From an uncultured Bacilli bacterium (GTDB lineage: Bacteria > Bacillota_I > Bacilli_A > RF39 > UBA660), in contig CAJTLN010000003.1 in the NCBI GenBank assembly GCA_910577505.1, positions 124,001 through 188,000 on the forward strand: a stretch of 64,000 nucleotides of DNA. Direction: 5' to 3'. The stretch's first letter is position 1, and each line of letters begins with the position of its first letter. Under the pieces are notes generated by a model that ran no database searches, was not told the DNA's origin, and worked only from the letters and a program-made list of their open reading frames with translations. A program made the translations under genes and the position numbers. This document shows, one piece after another, positions 8,422 through 17,399 of this stretch.

Positions 8422-9630
8422 TTACTTTAAATATTTTATAGTAAAAGTTGTACCAATACCTATTTTTGATTCTACTGTAATATAACCATTATCTTTCTCG
8501 ATTATTGACTGAGATAAAGCCAAACCTATTCCTACACTATCAGAACTAGAATTTTCACCTTTATAAAATCTTTCAAAAATATGCTTTTCATCTTCATGAC
8601 TCATTCCTTTCCCATAATCTTTAATAATTATTTTAGTAAATAAATCATTTGAAGAATAAGATATATCTATATTACTAGATTCATTTGAATATTCAATACA
8701 ATTTTGGATAATGTTTGTTAAGGCTTCTACTTGCCATTTAAAATCACAATATAATTTGTCTTTTTTATTTCCTTTTATATTTATTTTAATATTTTTTAAA
8801 TCAATTAATGTAGATAAATTATCTGTTACTTCATTTAAGATGTCATCAACTTTATTTAATTCATTCTTAAAAACAATAGTATTAGCATCAAATTTAGATA
8901 ATTTTAACAAAGATTGAACTAAAAAATTGATATTAGCTATTTTATGATGAATATTAGTTAACATTTCTTTTTTCTTTTCTTCTGGTAAATTTTTATTTTC
9001 TTGTAATGTATCAATCATTAAGGTTATTGAAGTTAAGGGTGTTTTTAACTGATGAGAAATATCTGATAAGGAGTCTTTTAAAGTTTCTTTATCTTTAGTA
9101 AGATACTTTGCTTGCTCATTTAATGTTACAGCAGTTTTATAAATTTCGTTTTTTAAAAGAGATAAATCTTCTTCACTGTTTGATAAAATATCTAACTCAT
9201 AATTCTTATTATTTATTTCTTTTATATAATTAGTTATTTGTTTTATTTTTTTATTTTCTTTATAGTTAAAAAAAGTAATAGTTAAAATGATAAAAAGAAT
9301 ATATATTAATAGAATACTTAAATTAATAATAATCATTTTCTTTGTTAATTTTTGATTAGATATAGATAAAGAGTCTTTAAAATCAATACCATATTTTTTG
9401 AAAAAGTCATTTAATTCTATTTTATCATTATTTAGTATTTCCATTAATTTAACGTCATCATAGTCGGGGTATTCTTCTTTTATATTTGCTATTATATTAG
9501 CAATAACAAAGTTATTATTGGATTCGTATTGTTTTATAAAATTATAATTAAACATTGTAATTGATATAATAAATACTAGAGTTAAAATTAGAGATATTAA
9601 TAAAGAAAAACGAAAATCTTTATTTTTCAT
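8422..9630 (-). CDS. Sensor histidine kinase of an ABC-linked two-component system
   Basis: About 402 residues. Two membrane segments (about 12-34 and 105-127) frame a short outer domain of some 70 residues. The phosphoacceptor box is DISHQLKTPLTS. The ATPase domain has NIIQNCIEYS (N box), DYGKGMS (G1) and GIGLALS (G2). An upstream TTG at 9639 is in frame, but the ATG at 9630 is the better start. The gene overlaps the response regulator end by about 11 bases. It works with the regulator and the two ABC genes upstream, probably sensing a peptide or cell-envelope stress as in Bce/Gra-type systems; the signal is inferred. Confidence 0.92.
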   Translation of the reverse strand: MKNKDFRFSLLISLILTLVFIISITMFNYNFIKQYESNNNFVIANIIANIKEEYPDYDDVKLMEILNNDKIELNDFFKKYGIDFKDSLSISNQKLTKKMIIINLSILLIYILFIILTITFFNYKENKKIKQITNYIKEINNKNYELDILSNSEEDLSLLKNEIYKTAVTLNEQAKYLTKDKETLKDSLSDISHQLKTPLTSITLMIDTLQENKNLPEEKKKEMLTNIHHKIANINFLVQSLLKLSKFDANTIVFKNELNKVDDILNEVTDNLSTLIDLKNIKINIKGNKKDKLYCDFKWQVEALTNIIQNCIEYSNESSNIDISYSSNDLFTKIIIKDYGKGMSHEDEKHIFERFYKGENSSSDSVGIGLALSQSIIEKDNGYITVESKIGIGTTFTIKYLK

Positions 9631-10279
9631 TTGAATCAATCCTATATCCTATTCCTTTTAAAGTAATTATTATGTCACTATTAAGTTTTTCTCTAATTCT
9701 TTTTAAATAAACTGTTACTGTATTATCGTTAACATCATTACCTGTCCAATCCCAGATATGTTCAATTATAGATTCTCTTGTTACAACTTTATCAATTCTT
9801 GAAATTAGTAAAAATAATATTTTTAATTCTAAACTAGTTAAATTTATTTTTTCTTCATTTTTATAGACAACCATTTTATCAGTATCAACTATTATATCTT
9901 TTATTTTAATAATATTATTCTTTTTATAACGAGATAATATTTTATTAATACGAACTAAAAGTTCACGAGATGAGAATGGTTTAGTTATATAATCTTCAGC
10001 ACCGATTTCTAAACCTTTAACTATATTTTCTTCTTCATCTTTGGCAGTTAGAAAAATAGTTGGCTTATTAAGTTTTTTTATGTTATCTTCGTATAAATCA
10101 AAGCCATTTCCATCTGGAAGAGTTATATCTAAAATATATAAATCAAATTCATTTTCAGATACAAGCTTGATAGATTCTTTTTTAGTCTTAGCAATACTCA
10201 CAATAAAAGATTCATTTTCTAATAATAATTTTAAGTTAGTAGCAATATCTTCATTGTCTTCAACAAGCAATAGATTCAT
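9620..10279 (-). CDS. OmpR/PhoB-family response regulator
   Basis: 219 residues. The receiver domain has the acidic pair VEDNED, phospho-Asp51 in YILDITLPDG, Thr in FLTAKD and Lys in YITKPFS. The C-terminal winged helix includes LTSLELKILFLLISR and NDNTVTVYLKRIREKL. It is followed by its kinase with a short overlap. It has its own extended -10 promoter behind a terminator, so it may be made at a basal level separately from the ABC genes. Its likely target is the triple repeat at 13769-13801. Confidence 0.95.
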   Translation of the reverse strand: MNLLLVEDNEDIATNLKLLLENESFIVSIAKTKKESIKLVSENEFDLYILDITLPDGNGFDLYEDNIKKLNKPTIFLTAKDEEENIVKGLEIGAEDYITKPFSSRELLVRINKILSRYKKNNIIKIKDIIVDTDKMVVYKNEEKINLTSLELKILFLLISRIDKVVTRESIIEHIWDWTGNDVNDNTVTVYLKRIREKLNSDIIITLKGIGYRIDSNEK

Positions 10280-10307
10280 TTTATCACCTACATTTTCTTT
10301 CTTTAAT

Positions 10308-10341
10308 ATTATAGCACAAAAGAAGGTTTTAGCCTTCTTCG
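10308..10341 (-). promoter_or_regulatory. Terminator followed directly by the response-regulator promoter
   Basis: Stem AAGAAGG (10320-10326) with CCTTCTT (10333-10339) lies at the permease stop. On the minus strand it is followed by TGCTATAAT (10316-10308). The T tract is short, so partial read-through from the ABC genes is likely. Confidence 0.6.
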
Positions 10342-13065
10342 TTAAATATTTTCATTACGAATTGTTTCTATTGTATTTTGTTTATTTATTTTATTAATTG
10401 AATATTTCATTATTATAGTTATAAGAATGAATACTGCAAGTGTTGCTATTATAATAGCTGATGTTGGAAGTTTAAATGCTATAGTAGTATCATTTTCAGT
10501 TAGAAGTTTGTGAATAATATAAGCAAGTAATGTACCTATTGGAATTCCAATTATTAATGACTTAGTACCATAAAAGAAACTTTCTAAACTAATCATTCTA
10601 TTAAACTCTTTACGTGTCATACCAATACTTTTCAATGTAGCAAATTCACGACTTCTAAGTTCCATATTAGTTGTTATAGTATTAAAGATATTAGTTATAC
10701 CAATAAGAGCAATTACTGTAATGAAGCCATATAAGAATATTGCAACTAAAAGATAAAATGATTGCATTTGTTTTACTTGTTCTTCAGTGTTATATAAGTT
10801 ATAGTTATCTGTGTCAGTTAATACTTTTTCTATTTCATCTTGCAAAATCGTCGCATTATCAGAATATATATTAATTTCTTCATGAATATTATTTAGTTGT
10901 TCACTGAATATTTTATTAAATTGTTCATCACTAAGAATAAGCATATTACGATATTCCATATTCTTAAGACCAAATGGATACTTTTCGGCGATTGCTGCTA
11001 ATTCAAGATTTACTTTCTCTGTTATGTATTCACCATTTTCATCAACTTCTGTTGTTTCTTTATTCCAAGCTAATATATCACCTTTTTTGTAAGCAAAAAA
11101 TGGAATTGTTTTTCCAACATAATCATTACTGTTTTCTTCTTTCGGAACCATTATTTTAACTTTATTTATTAAGATTGCTTTATCTTTATTTTCTTCATAA
11201 TCGAGCCCTAGTTCTTCAAGATATTTTTTGTAAGCATGGTCACCTACTTTATATACACTTAAATACGTAGTAGGCATTTTTTCTATAATATTTCCATCTT
11301 CTTCAATAGTATAAGTATCTTTTGTGTGTGGATAGTATTTTAAATATTCATCATTAAATTTAACTAAGTTATTTTCTAATACAAGATTAGATTGAGCTAC
11401 TATTGAATAATCTACAACATTATCAAATTTTGTTACTTCGTGTGCTTTATCTTGAAAGTTACTTTTATCATTAGTGCGATAAGATAATACGATATTATAA
11501 TCAGTAGATTCAAAATCTCTTTGAACATAATCGAAAGCAAGGTTTATAAAAGCTGATAATGCTATGAATACAGACGAGCATACTATTATTGAGATTACTG
11601 TTGCGCGATATTTTTTTCTATTACGTTTTAAATTTTTATAGGAAATGTCGCCACCAACACCAAATATTTTTTTTATATATTTTGGTGATTTTAATTTTTT
11701 ATTTTTAATTTTAATATCTTCACTATTACGAATAGCTGTTAATGGTGTAATTTTAGAAGCGATACGAGCGCTTTTCCAAGCAGATAAATAAAGCGTTATT
11801 AGTCCTAGAATCATAGCAAATATTATTGCTAGCCATGAGAAACTATAAATAAGTTCTATTCCTATTGAATCTCCAACTAAAAGATTACTAATTATGATTA
11901 AGATGTATGAAGCTAATAGTCCACTAAGTATACCTAATGGTATACCTATAATTCCTAGCATTAGTGCTTCACAATAAACATTTTTCTTTATTTGCTTACT
12001 TGTTGCACCGATAGAACTTAACATACCATATTGTTTTATTTTTTCTGTTATAGATATATTAAAGCTATTTTTAATACAAAATACTGATGTAAAGATGATT
12101 ATGGTAATTACTATACCTGCTACTATTCCTAGTGCTTTCATTGAGTCATCGTTAAATAATCCTGTTTCTAGCATTATTAAGTAATCATTTTTATCGTAAT
12201 TATATTTAAATTCACCTAATTCTTCATGCAATTTTATGACTTCTTCATAACTTAAATCTATGTCATATCCTTCATAGTATAATTTAGTAAATATTTCTTC
12301 ATCTACTCCTAGAATATTTGCAGTAGTAATAGATTCTTTTTTTAATGCTTCTTTTGTATATCTTGTATAGATATTTACATTGCCATTAAGGTTAATGTTA
12401 TTAGAATCTAAATAAGTTACGAACGTATATCCTGGAGCACTATACTCTTCAAGACTATATGGGAGTCTTTCCATAATCCCTACAACTTTATATTCTTTAG
12501 TTGTTGTGTCTATAATTGATTCTTCAATATCATTACCATTATAAGGGTTACTTTGATCTAATTCAATGTTATCTTCGGGACTTATTCTTTTTCCGACCTC
12601 TAAAGTTAATTTGTCGCCTACTTTGTATTCTATACGACCATTGGTTTTTAGATGAGTTGGAATTACTATTTCAGTATCATTTTCTGGAAGTCTACCTGAG
12701 GTTATATTAACTGATAAATTTTTTAAGGCATTTTCGTCAAAAGATACAATAAAAGCATATGGTTTACTTTTATTTTTGGATTCTTCAAGTTTGGCATATC
12801 CAATATTCTTGGTAAAATATATCGTTTCAAAATTTCTATTTTCATTAAAATATTTTATATCATTTTCTGGTACATTTTCAAACGAATAGTGATAGTTTCC
12901 TTTTTGTCTTGTTTCATATTTTATAATAGAATCTTTTGCACTAAAGAACATAGCTGCAACAGCAGTTATTAAGGCAACTGATAACATAATCCCAATTATT
13001 GTTACAATTGTTCTTTTTTTATTTAATTTTAAATTTTTTAAAGTCAATTTGTTAAGTAAGTTCAT
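10342..13065 (-). CDS. ABC transporter permease, FtsX/MacB type
   Basis: 907 residues. Membrane segment at 20-40, then a large outer domain to about 310, an FtsX-type three-helix block with SITEKIKQYGMLSSIGATSKQI, a second anchor near 490, another outer domain, and a final FtsX block with MELRSREFATLKSIGMTRKEF. This doubled FtsX layout is typical of Firmicute peptide-resistance or lipoprotein-type exporters, larger than BceB. One base separates it from the ATPase gene. With the adjacent two-component system it forms a sensing and resistance module. The substrate is unknown. Confidence 0.92.
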   Translation of the reverse strand: MNLLNKLTLKNLKLNKKRTIVTIIGIMLSVALITAVAAMFFSAKDSIIKYETRQKGNYHYSFENVPENDIKYFNENRNFETIYFTKNIGYAKLEESKNKSKPYAFIVSFDENALKNLSVNITSGRLPENDTEIVIPTHLKTNGRIEYKVGDKLTLEVGKRISPEDNIELDQSNPYNGNDIEESIIDTTTKEYKVVGIMERLPYSLEEYSAPGYTFVTYLDSNNINLNGNVNIYTRYTKEALKKESITTANILGVDEEIFTKLYYEGYDIDLSYEEVIKLHEELGEFKYNYDKNDYLIMLETGLFNDDSMKALGIVAGIVITIIIFTSVFCIKNSFNISITEKIKQYGMLSSIGATSKQIKKNVYCEALMLGIIGIPLGILSGLLASYILIIISNLLVGDSIGIELIYSFSWLAIIFAMILGLITLYLSAWKSARIASKITPLTAIRNSEDIKIKNKKLKSPKYIKKIFGVGGDISYKNLKRNRKKYRATVISIIVCSSVFIALSAFINLAFDYVQRDFESTDYNIVLSYRTNDKSNFQDKAHEVTKFDNVVDYSIVAQSNLVLENNLVKFNDEYLKYYPHTKDTYTIEEDGNIIEKMPTTYLSVYKVGDHAYKKYLEELGLDYEENKDKAILINKVKIMVPKEENSNDYVGKTIPFFAYKKGDILAWNKETTEVDENGEYITEKVNLELAAIAEKYPFGLKNMEYRNMLILSDEQFNKIFSEQLNNIHEEINIYSDNATILQDEIEKVLTDTDNYNLYNTEEQVKQMQSFYLLVAIFLYGFITVIALIGITNIFNTITTNMELRSREFATLKSIGMTRKEFNRMISLESFFYGTKSLIIGIPIGTLLAYIIHKLLTENDTTIAFKLPTSAIIIATLAVFILITIIMKYSINKINKQNTIETIRNENI

Positions 13066-13066
13066 A

Positions 13067-13738
13067 TTAGTCCTCCTTAACTATGTGTCCATCTTCTATC
13101 TTTATAATACGATCAGCAATGGAAGCTATTTCTAAGTTATGCGTAATCATAATGATAGTTTGTTTATATTTTTTATTAGATAATTTTAGTAATTCAACTA
13201 TTTCTTCACTTGATTTAGAATCTAAGTTTCCAGTCGGTTCATCGGCTAGTATAAGAGCTGGGTGAGTAATCATTGCTCTTCCAATAGAAGTTCTTTGTTG
13301 CTGACCACCAGATAATGCATTTGGCAAGTGTGCTTTTCTTGAATCTAGACCCAAAGTTTTTAATAATTCATTTAATTCTTTTTCTTCTACTTTTCGACCA
13401 TCTAATTCTAGGGGCAGAGTTATATTTTCTTCAACATTTAAAATAGGAATAAGATTATAAAATTGATAAATTAATCCTACTTGACGACGTCTAAATATAG
13501 CTAGAGTATCATCATCCATTTTATAGATATCTTTGCCATCAATAAAAACTTTTCCACTACTTGGACGATCTACTCCTCCTATTAAATGTAATAGAGTTGA
13601 TTTACCACTACCTGATGCTCCTACTATAGCAACAAATTCTCCCTGTTCAACCGAAAATGAAACATTATCTAAAGCTGTTACTTTTGTTGAACCTTTTCCA
13701 TATATTTTTGTTAAATTTTCAACACGTAATATTTCCAT
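13067..13738 (-). CDS. ABC transporter ATP-binding protein (MacB/LolD type)
   Basis: 223 residues. Walker A GASGSGKST, Q-loop QFYNLIPI, signature LSGGQQQRTSIGRAM, Walker B LILADEPTGNLDS, switch His in MITHN. It energises the FtsX permease encoded one base downstream. AAAGGAG precedes the ATG. It is the first gene of the ABC/two-component operon, with three regulator-box repeats upstream. Confidence 0.95.
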   Translation of the reverse strand: MEILRVENLTKIYGKGSTKVTALDNVSFSVEQGEFVAIVGASGSGKSTLLHLIGGVDRPSSGKVFIDGKDIYKMDDDTLAIFRRRQVGLIYQFYNLIPILNVEENITLPLELDGRKVEEKELNELLKTLGLDSRKAHLPNALSGGQQQRTSIGRAMITHPALILADEPTGNLDSKSSEEIVELLKLSNKKYKQTIIMITHNLEIASIADRIIKIEDGHIVKED

Positions 13739-13768
13739 AAACGCGCTCCTTTCTTTAATACAATTTAA

Positions 13769-13801
13769 TTATATGATTGTAAAGTGACTATAAAATGACA
13801 A
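13769..13801 (-). promoter_or_regulatory. Three tandem 11-bp repeats, likely response-regulator box
   Basis: Minus strand reads TTGTCATTTTA, TAGTCACTTTA, CAATCATATAA with exact 11-base spacing (13801-13769). OmpR/PhoB regulators bind such one-turn direct repeats; the two strong repeats look like Pho-box halves. They lie 30 bases upstream of the ABC ATPase start. A possible -35/-10 (TTTACA, 17, TATTAA) overlaps the last repeat. Confidence 0.6.
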
Positions 13802-13823
13802 TATTACAAATTTGTAATATATA

Positions 13824-13848
13824 TAAAAAAGTTAGCTTTCACTAACTT
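13824..13848 (-). terminator. Intrinsic terminator
   Basis: Minus-strand stem AAGTTAG, loop TGAAAG, CTAACTT and T run. The stem contains the last codons and stop of the 13832-14572 gene. Confidence 0.85.
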
Positions 13849-14572
13849 CTTTTACTTCTGGTTCGCTTTCTTTAGACGAATTTAATTTATTTGTTATATT
13901 AATATATTCATCATATATAACTGGATCGTCAAAAGCTATTGCTTCATTTTGAATTTCCCAATGGCCTTTGTTTGCTGCTAAAAAATCAAATGTTTCATTA
14001 TAAATATCTATTTTTTCAAGAGTTGATTTATATGCTTTTTCAATTGTTTCATTTACATTATCAGCAATACCGATTTTTGTTAAATCAAGATAGAAATTAA
14101 GATAATAGTTTTTTAATTCTTTATCAGATATAATATTTAATTTGATTGAATCGTTAGTTAATTCGTCAGTAAATTTACTATAGTATTCTTCTATTTGAGC
14201 TTTAGAATTTTTTAAATTGTTTTTTGATTTTATAAATGAAGGTTTATCATCGTTAAGATTTTTACTACTTAAATAATTACTAAAGTTATCATCATCTAAC
14301 AAAAAATTTAGATTATCTAATGAACTATATAGATTTTTGTAATACAATTTTATACCAACCTCTACTTCAGAATATGGTCCGCTTTTTACAACTCGTCTAT
14401 CTAATATTTCATGAATATCATCGTTATTCGCTTCTGCAACTCTTTTAATTTCATTTATTTCATTTTTTATTTTGGTTTCGTTATTAAAATCTAAAAATAG
14501 TTTAAAGGATATAAATACACCTACTATTACTAAGATAATAATAGAAATGATTATAAGTTGTTTTTTCTTCAT
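13832..14572 (-). CDS. Membrane-anchored extracellular protein, unknown
   Basis: 246 residues. An N-terminal hydrophobic segment (about 5-27) after KKK suggests a signal anchor, with the rest outside the cell. That part is charged, probably mostly helical, with long Lys/Asp/Asn-rich stretches, and ends in an acidic tail. No Cys lipobox is present and no family is recognised. It has its own promoter and terminator, so it is a single-gene unit beside the surface-protein locus. Confidence 0.7.
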   Translation of the reverse strand: MKKKQLIIISIIILVIVGVFISFKLFLDFNNETKIKNEINEIKRVAEANNDDIHEILDRRVVKSGPYSEVEVGIKLYYKNLYSSLDNLNFLLDDDNFSNYLSSKNLNDDKPSFIKSKNNLKNSKAQIEEYYSKFTDELTNDSIKLNIISDKELKNYYLNFYLDLTKIGIADNVNETIEKAYKSTLEKIDIYNETFDFLAANKGHWEIQNEAIAFDDPVIYDEYINITNKLNSSKESEPEVKEVSES

Positions 14573-14605
14573 AACATCCCTCTTTTGCTTGCTAATACAA
14601 TTATA

Positions 14606-14634
14606 AGTATAACTTTCTAAAATATTAAATGCAA
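14606..14634 (-). promoter_or_regulatory. Promoter of the 13832-14572 gene
   Basis: Minus strand TTGCAT (14634-14629), 17 bases, TATACT (14611-14606). Confidence 0.7.
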
Positions 14635-14689
14635 TCTTATAATAAAATTAGTTTACTATACTTTACTTTCTATACAGAATTTTTAGAAT

Positions 14690-14721
14690 AAACAAAAATA
14701 GCTTTGTAGCTATTTTTGTTT
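14690..14721. terminator. Strong intrinsic terminator
   Basis: A near-perfect palindrome pairs AAACAAAAATAGCT-type arms around a 4-base loop at the stop codon of the 14710-15594 gene. The T-rich right arm doubles as the U tract. Confidence 0.8.
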
Positions 14722-15594
14722 AATATTTTTCTTACTATATTGTTTAGTTCTTCTATTCGAATGATTATTTCTTAATTTTGGACTTTTAGGAGATAGTTTT
14801 TTTGAAACTTTAGTTTGTTCCTTGATAGTAGTCTCTTTTTCAGAAATTATTGGAGATTCTTTTTGCTCTTCTTCAATTGTATATTTTTCCATTTTTTCTC
14901 TTAAATTTTTTATATACATAGTTTTTGATATTTCTTCACTTAGCGCTTCTCTAGTTACACTATTTTCTTGACTATTTTTTATTTCTTCTTTAATAGCTGT
15001 ATCATCAACTACTTCAATCTTTTGTTCGTTTCTAATAGGAGATATCTTAAAACTTCTTAATTCGTCTAATTTGTAAACAATTGTATTTTCAACATTTTCA
15101 AGAATATTATTTTCGTTACTATCTTTTGAATCAATTTTCATATATTTTATTGATTGTTCAGTAGGAGAAATAATATTATCATTCATCTTTAATATAAATA
15201 TACATGCTTCATTATAATGCAATAGTAAAAAGAAACATGAATCATTATCATTTTTATAGTAAATAGGTTCTCTAAGTTCTAATTGTGCATCTACTAAGTC
15301 TTCAATAGATTTTACTTTTATAATATTTTTTCCAGCTATATTAGGAATGTTTTCTACTTCAACAATTATTGAGTCATATGTTTTTAGAATTTTATTTTTA
15401 CTCTTTATATATGCTGTATATTGATCTGGTTCTTCTTTTAAATATATTCCTAAGCAAATTGTTAAGATAATAAATAATGCTCCTAATATGATACTGAACC
15501 CCGTTAGACCAGAAACAATTGTAATAATAATTACAATAGCCAAAATAATTAATGCTAGTATTGAAAAAATAGTTATGTGTTTTTTGTTACTCAT
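14710..15594 (-). CDS. Two-helix membrane protein, DUF5305-like
   Basis: 294 residues. Two membrane segments (about 7-29 and 32-50) are followed by a compact domain with VEVENIP, KSIEDLVDAQLELREPIYY and a FFLLLHYNEACIFIL strand pair. This pattern recalls DUF5305 proteins, which often sit near SipW-type signal peptidases. The C-terminal 100 residues are a low-complexity, Lys/Ser/Glu-rich tail ending in a very basic stretch, suited to binding nucleic acid or the inner membrane face. It is third in an operon after a TasA-like and a SipW-like gene. The family call is moderate. Confidence 0.65.
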   Translation of the reverse strand: MSNKKHITIFSILALIILAIVIIITIVSGLTGFSIILGALFIILTICLGIYLKEEPDQYTAYIKSKNKILKTYDSIIVEVENIPNIAGKNIIKVKSIEDLVDAQLELREPIYYKNDNDSCFFLLLHYNEACIFILKMNDNIISPTEQSIKYMKIDSKDSNENNILENVENTIVYKLDELRSFKISPIRNEQKIEVVDDTAIKEEIKNSQENSVTREALSEEISKTMYIKNLREKMEKYTIEEEQKESPIISEKETTIKEQTKVSKKLSPKSPKLRNNHSNRRTKQYSKKNIKQK

Positions 15595-15617
15595 ATTAAT
15601 TACTCCCTTTTTTCTTT

Positions 15618-16757
15618 TTATTTATTCTTTATATCTGAAATTTCTACCGAAGGATATCCTAGGTATGGTATTTTAAATTTTACTATACCAATTATATCAT
15701 CTTTTTTCTTCTTTGTAACGTCTTTTGTTGTATTATTATCACCTTTTGTAGTAATGTATTCGATTCCATCTTCTTCATCAATAGATAATATTCTATGAGT
15801 TATCACCTGTTCATCTTGGTAAAAAGCGACAATCATACCTTTTTCAAGTCTGTCTATATTCTCTTCGTCTGCTTTTTCTAAAATAATAGCATCCCCTCTT
15901 TTTAATTCTGGATACATAGAATCTGACGCTACTGCTGATAAACTATATTTAAAGTTACCTGAGACAAGGAATATTATAAAAATAACAAATATAAGTAATA
16001 GTCTTTCTGCATAATAACCAAAACCTTTATTGTATTTTTCGTTTTTTTCTTCTTCATTCTTGTGAATTGGTTGAGTTATATTATAAGCTAATAAAGCTGA
16101 ATACATAATAAAAAAAACGAGATTTAAATAGCTACCCAAATTTGGATATATTGGAGCCGATAGTGGCATTACAGTAGATACAAAGTAATACGTAAAACAT
16201 GGATAAAAACCATATTTAGTAGTTGTATAACTTAGAATTATATTCTTGATAATTGCTGTTACAATAATAGTAAATAGTTCTGTTATGCTATTCATATTAT
16301 TAAGATATATATTAGATAAAATAAAAATATCAAAAAGAATTAAGATAAAAGTGAATATATATTGTTGATTTGACTTCAAAGTACATTTAGATAAAACAAT
16401 ATAACGTGTAATTTCCATTAATATCATCAATAATATTAGATATACACCATTAATTATGCTAGTATTATTAACATATGAAGTGGCGTTTCCTATGATATAT
16501 ATGATGACTAAATATATAATAGAAAATAAAATAAATTTATTATTCATTTTGTCTTTATATTTATTTCTTTTATTTTTGCGATATCCTAGAAATACAATAC
16601 TATAAAAACTTATAAGCATGAGAAAAGATACACAAAGTGGATATAAAATACTAGTTATTTTTGATTTAAGTAAGAAAGTAAAAGAAATAAATATAACAAA
16701 TATTATATCTAGTATAATGAGCATTTTTTTAATTTTTTTACTTATTTCTTCTTTCAT
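15618..16757 (-). CDS. sipW: SipW-type (ER/archaeal-type) signal peptidase I with multi-helix N-terminus
   Basis: 379 residues. The catalytic part is C-terminal: Ser in VASDSMYPELKRGDAI, then the general-base His in VITHRILSI (His instead of Lys marks the SipW/ER type) and the GDNN motif. Unlike B. subtilis SipW (about 190 residues), about 240 residues of N-terminal membrane helices precede it. It lies between a TasA-like gene and a DUF5305-like gene, so its likely substrates are the surface proteins encoded nearby. GGAGAG precedes the start. Confidence 0.85.
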   Translation of the reverse strand: MKEEISKKIKKMLIILDIIFVIFISFTFLLKSKITSILYPLCVSFLMLISFYSIVFLGYRKNKRNKYKDKMNNKFILFSIIYLVIIYIIGNATSYVNNTSIINGVYLILLMILMEITRYIVLSKCTLKSNQQYIFTFILILFDIFILSNIYLNNMNSITELFTIIVTAIIKNIILSYTTTKYGFYPCFTYYFVSTVMPLSAPIYPNLGSYLNLVFFIMYSALLAYNITQPIHKNEEEKNEKYNKGFGYYAERLLLIFVIFIIFLVSGNFKYSLSAVASDSMYPELKRGDAIILEKADEENIDRLEKGMIVAFYQDEQVITHRILSIDEEDGIEYITTKGDNNTTKDVTKKKKDDIIGIVKFKIPYLGYPSVEISDIKNK

Positions 16758-16815
16758 ATTTTTAATTCTCTCCTATTATTTATTATATAATAATAGAATT
16801 ATAATTACAATCCAA

Positions 16816-17319
16816 TTAGTAAATAGCCGAATAATTTAAATTTAAATTTAAGCTTAATTTCAAAGCTTCATATATTTTTTCTTGTTGTTGTGGGTATACA
16901 ATTTTTATTTTTATAGTTTTTTTACTATTTGATTTAATGATATCTCCTACTTTTATTTCACTGTCATCTTCATATGTTAAAGAATACTTTAATATTTCTT
17001 TTTCATTATCAACATTAAAGATTATATCTTCTAATTTAGCTGAAAGTGTTCCATTATTTTCTATATCTAATAGTAATTCATAGAAATCATTTTCGTTTTG
17101 CAAAGTTAAATCAAGTGAAATTTGGTTATTATCTAAATTTAATTCAGCTTCTTTACTTCCTTCAATTATATTTGGATTTGTTAGGTTAATATTCCACATA
17201 TATGATGTATCCATTTGTTCATGTCTAATTTGATATACAAATTTGACAATAAGCAATGAAGCGATAAAAATAAAAGTTAAAATTATGATTCCTTGTAAAA
17301 TATGGATTTGTTTTTTCAT
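16816..17319 (-). CDS. TasA/camelysin-like exported protein, probable SipW substrate
   Basis: 167 residues. N-terminal hydrophobic segment (about 9-30), then a beta-rich domain with YMWNINLTNPNI and LLDIENNGTLSAKLEDI, like the SipW-dependent TasA/CalY matrix proteins, which share a W-x-V/I-x-L and N-G-x-L-x-A pattern. It is shorter than TasA (about 260). It leads the operon with SipW and the DUF5305-like protein and has its own good promoter. The assignment rests on context plus this weak pattern. Confidence 0.6.
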   Translation of the reverse strand: MKKQIHILQGIIILTFIFIASLLIVKFVYQIRHEQMDTSYMWNINLTNPNIIEGSKEAELNLDNNQISLDLTLQNENDFYELLLDIENNGTLSAKLEDIIFNVDNEKEILKYSLTYEDDSEIKVGDIIKSNSKKTIKIKIVYPQQQEKIYEALKLSLNLNLNYSAIY

Positions 17320-17340
17320 ATGATCCCTCTTTAATGAATT

Positions 17341-17369
17341 ATTATACTTAAATTTATTGTATTTTACAA
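17341..17369 (-). promoter_or_regulatory. Promoter of the TasA-like/SipW operon
   Basis: Minus strand TTGTAA (17369-17364), 17 bases, TATAAT (17346-17341), directly after the upstream terminator. Confidence 0.75.
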
Positions 17370-17370
17370 A

Positions 17371-17399
17371 GAAAAAAGATAATGTCTTACATTATCTTA
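17371..17399 (-). terminator. Intrinsic terminator
   Basis: Perfect 9-bp stem AAGATAATG/CATTATCTT with 5-base loop and T run; it contains the stop region of the 17392-18942 gene. Confidence 0.85.
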
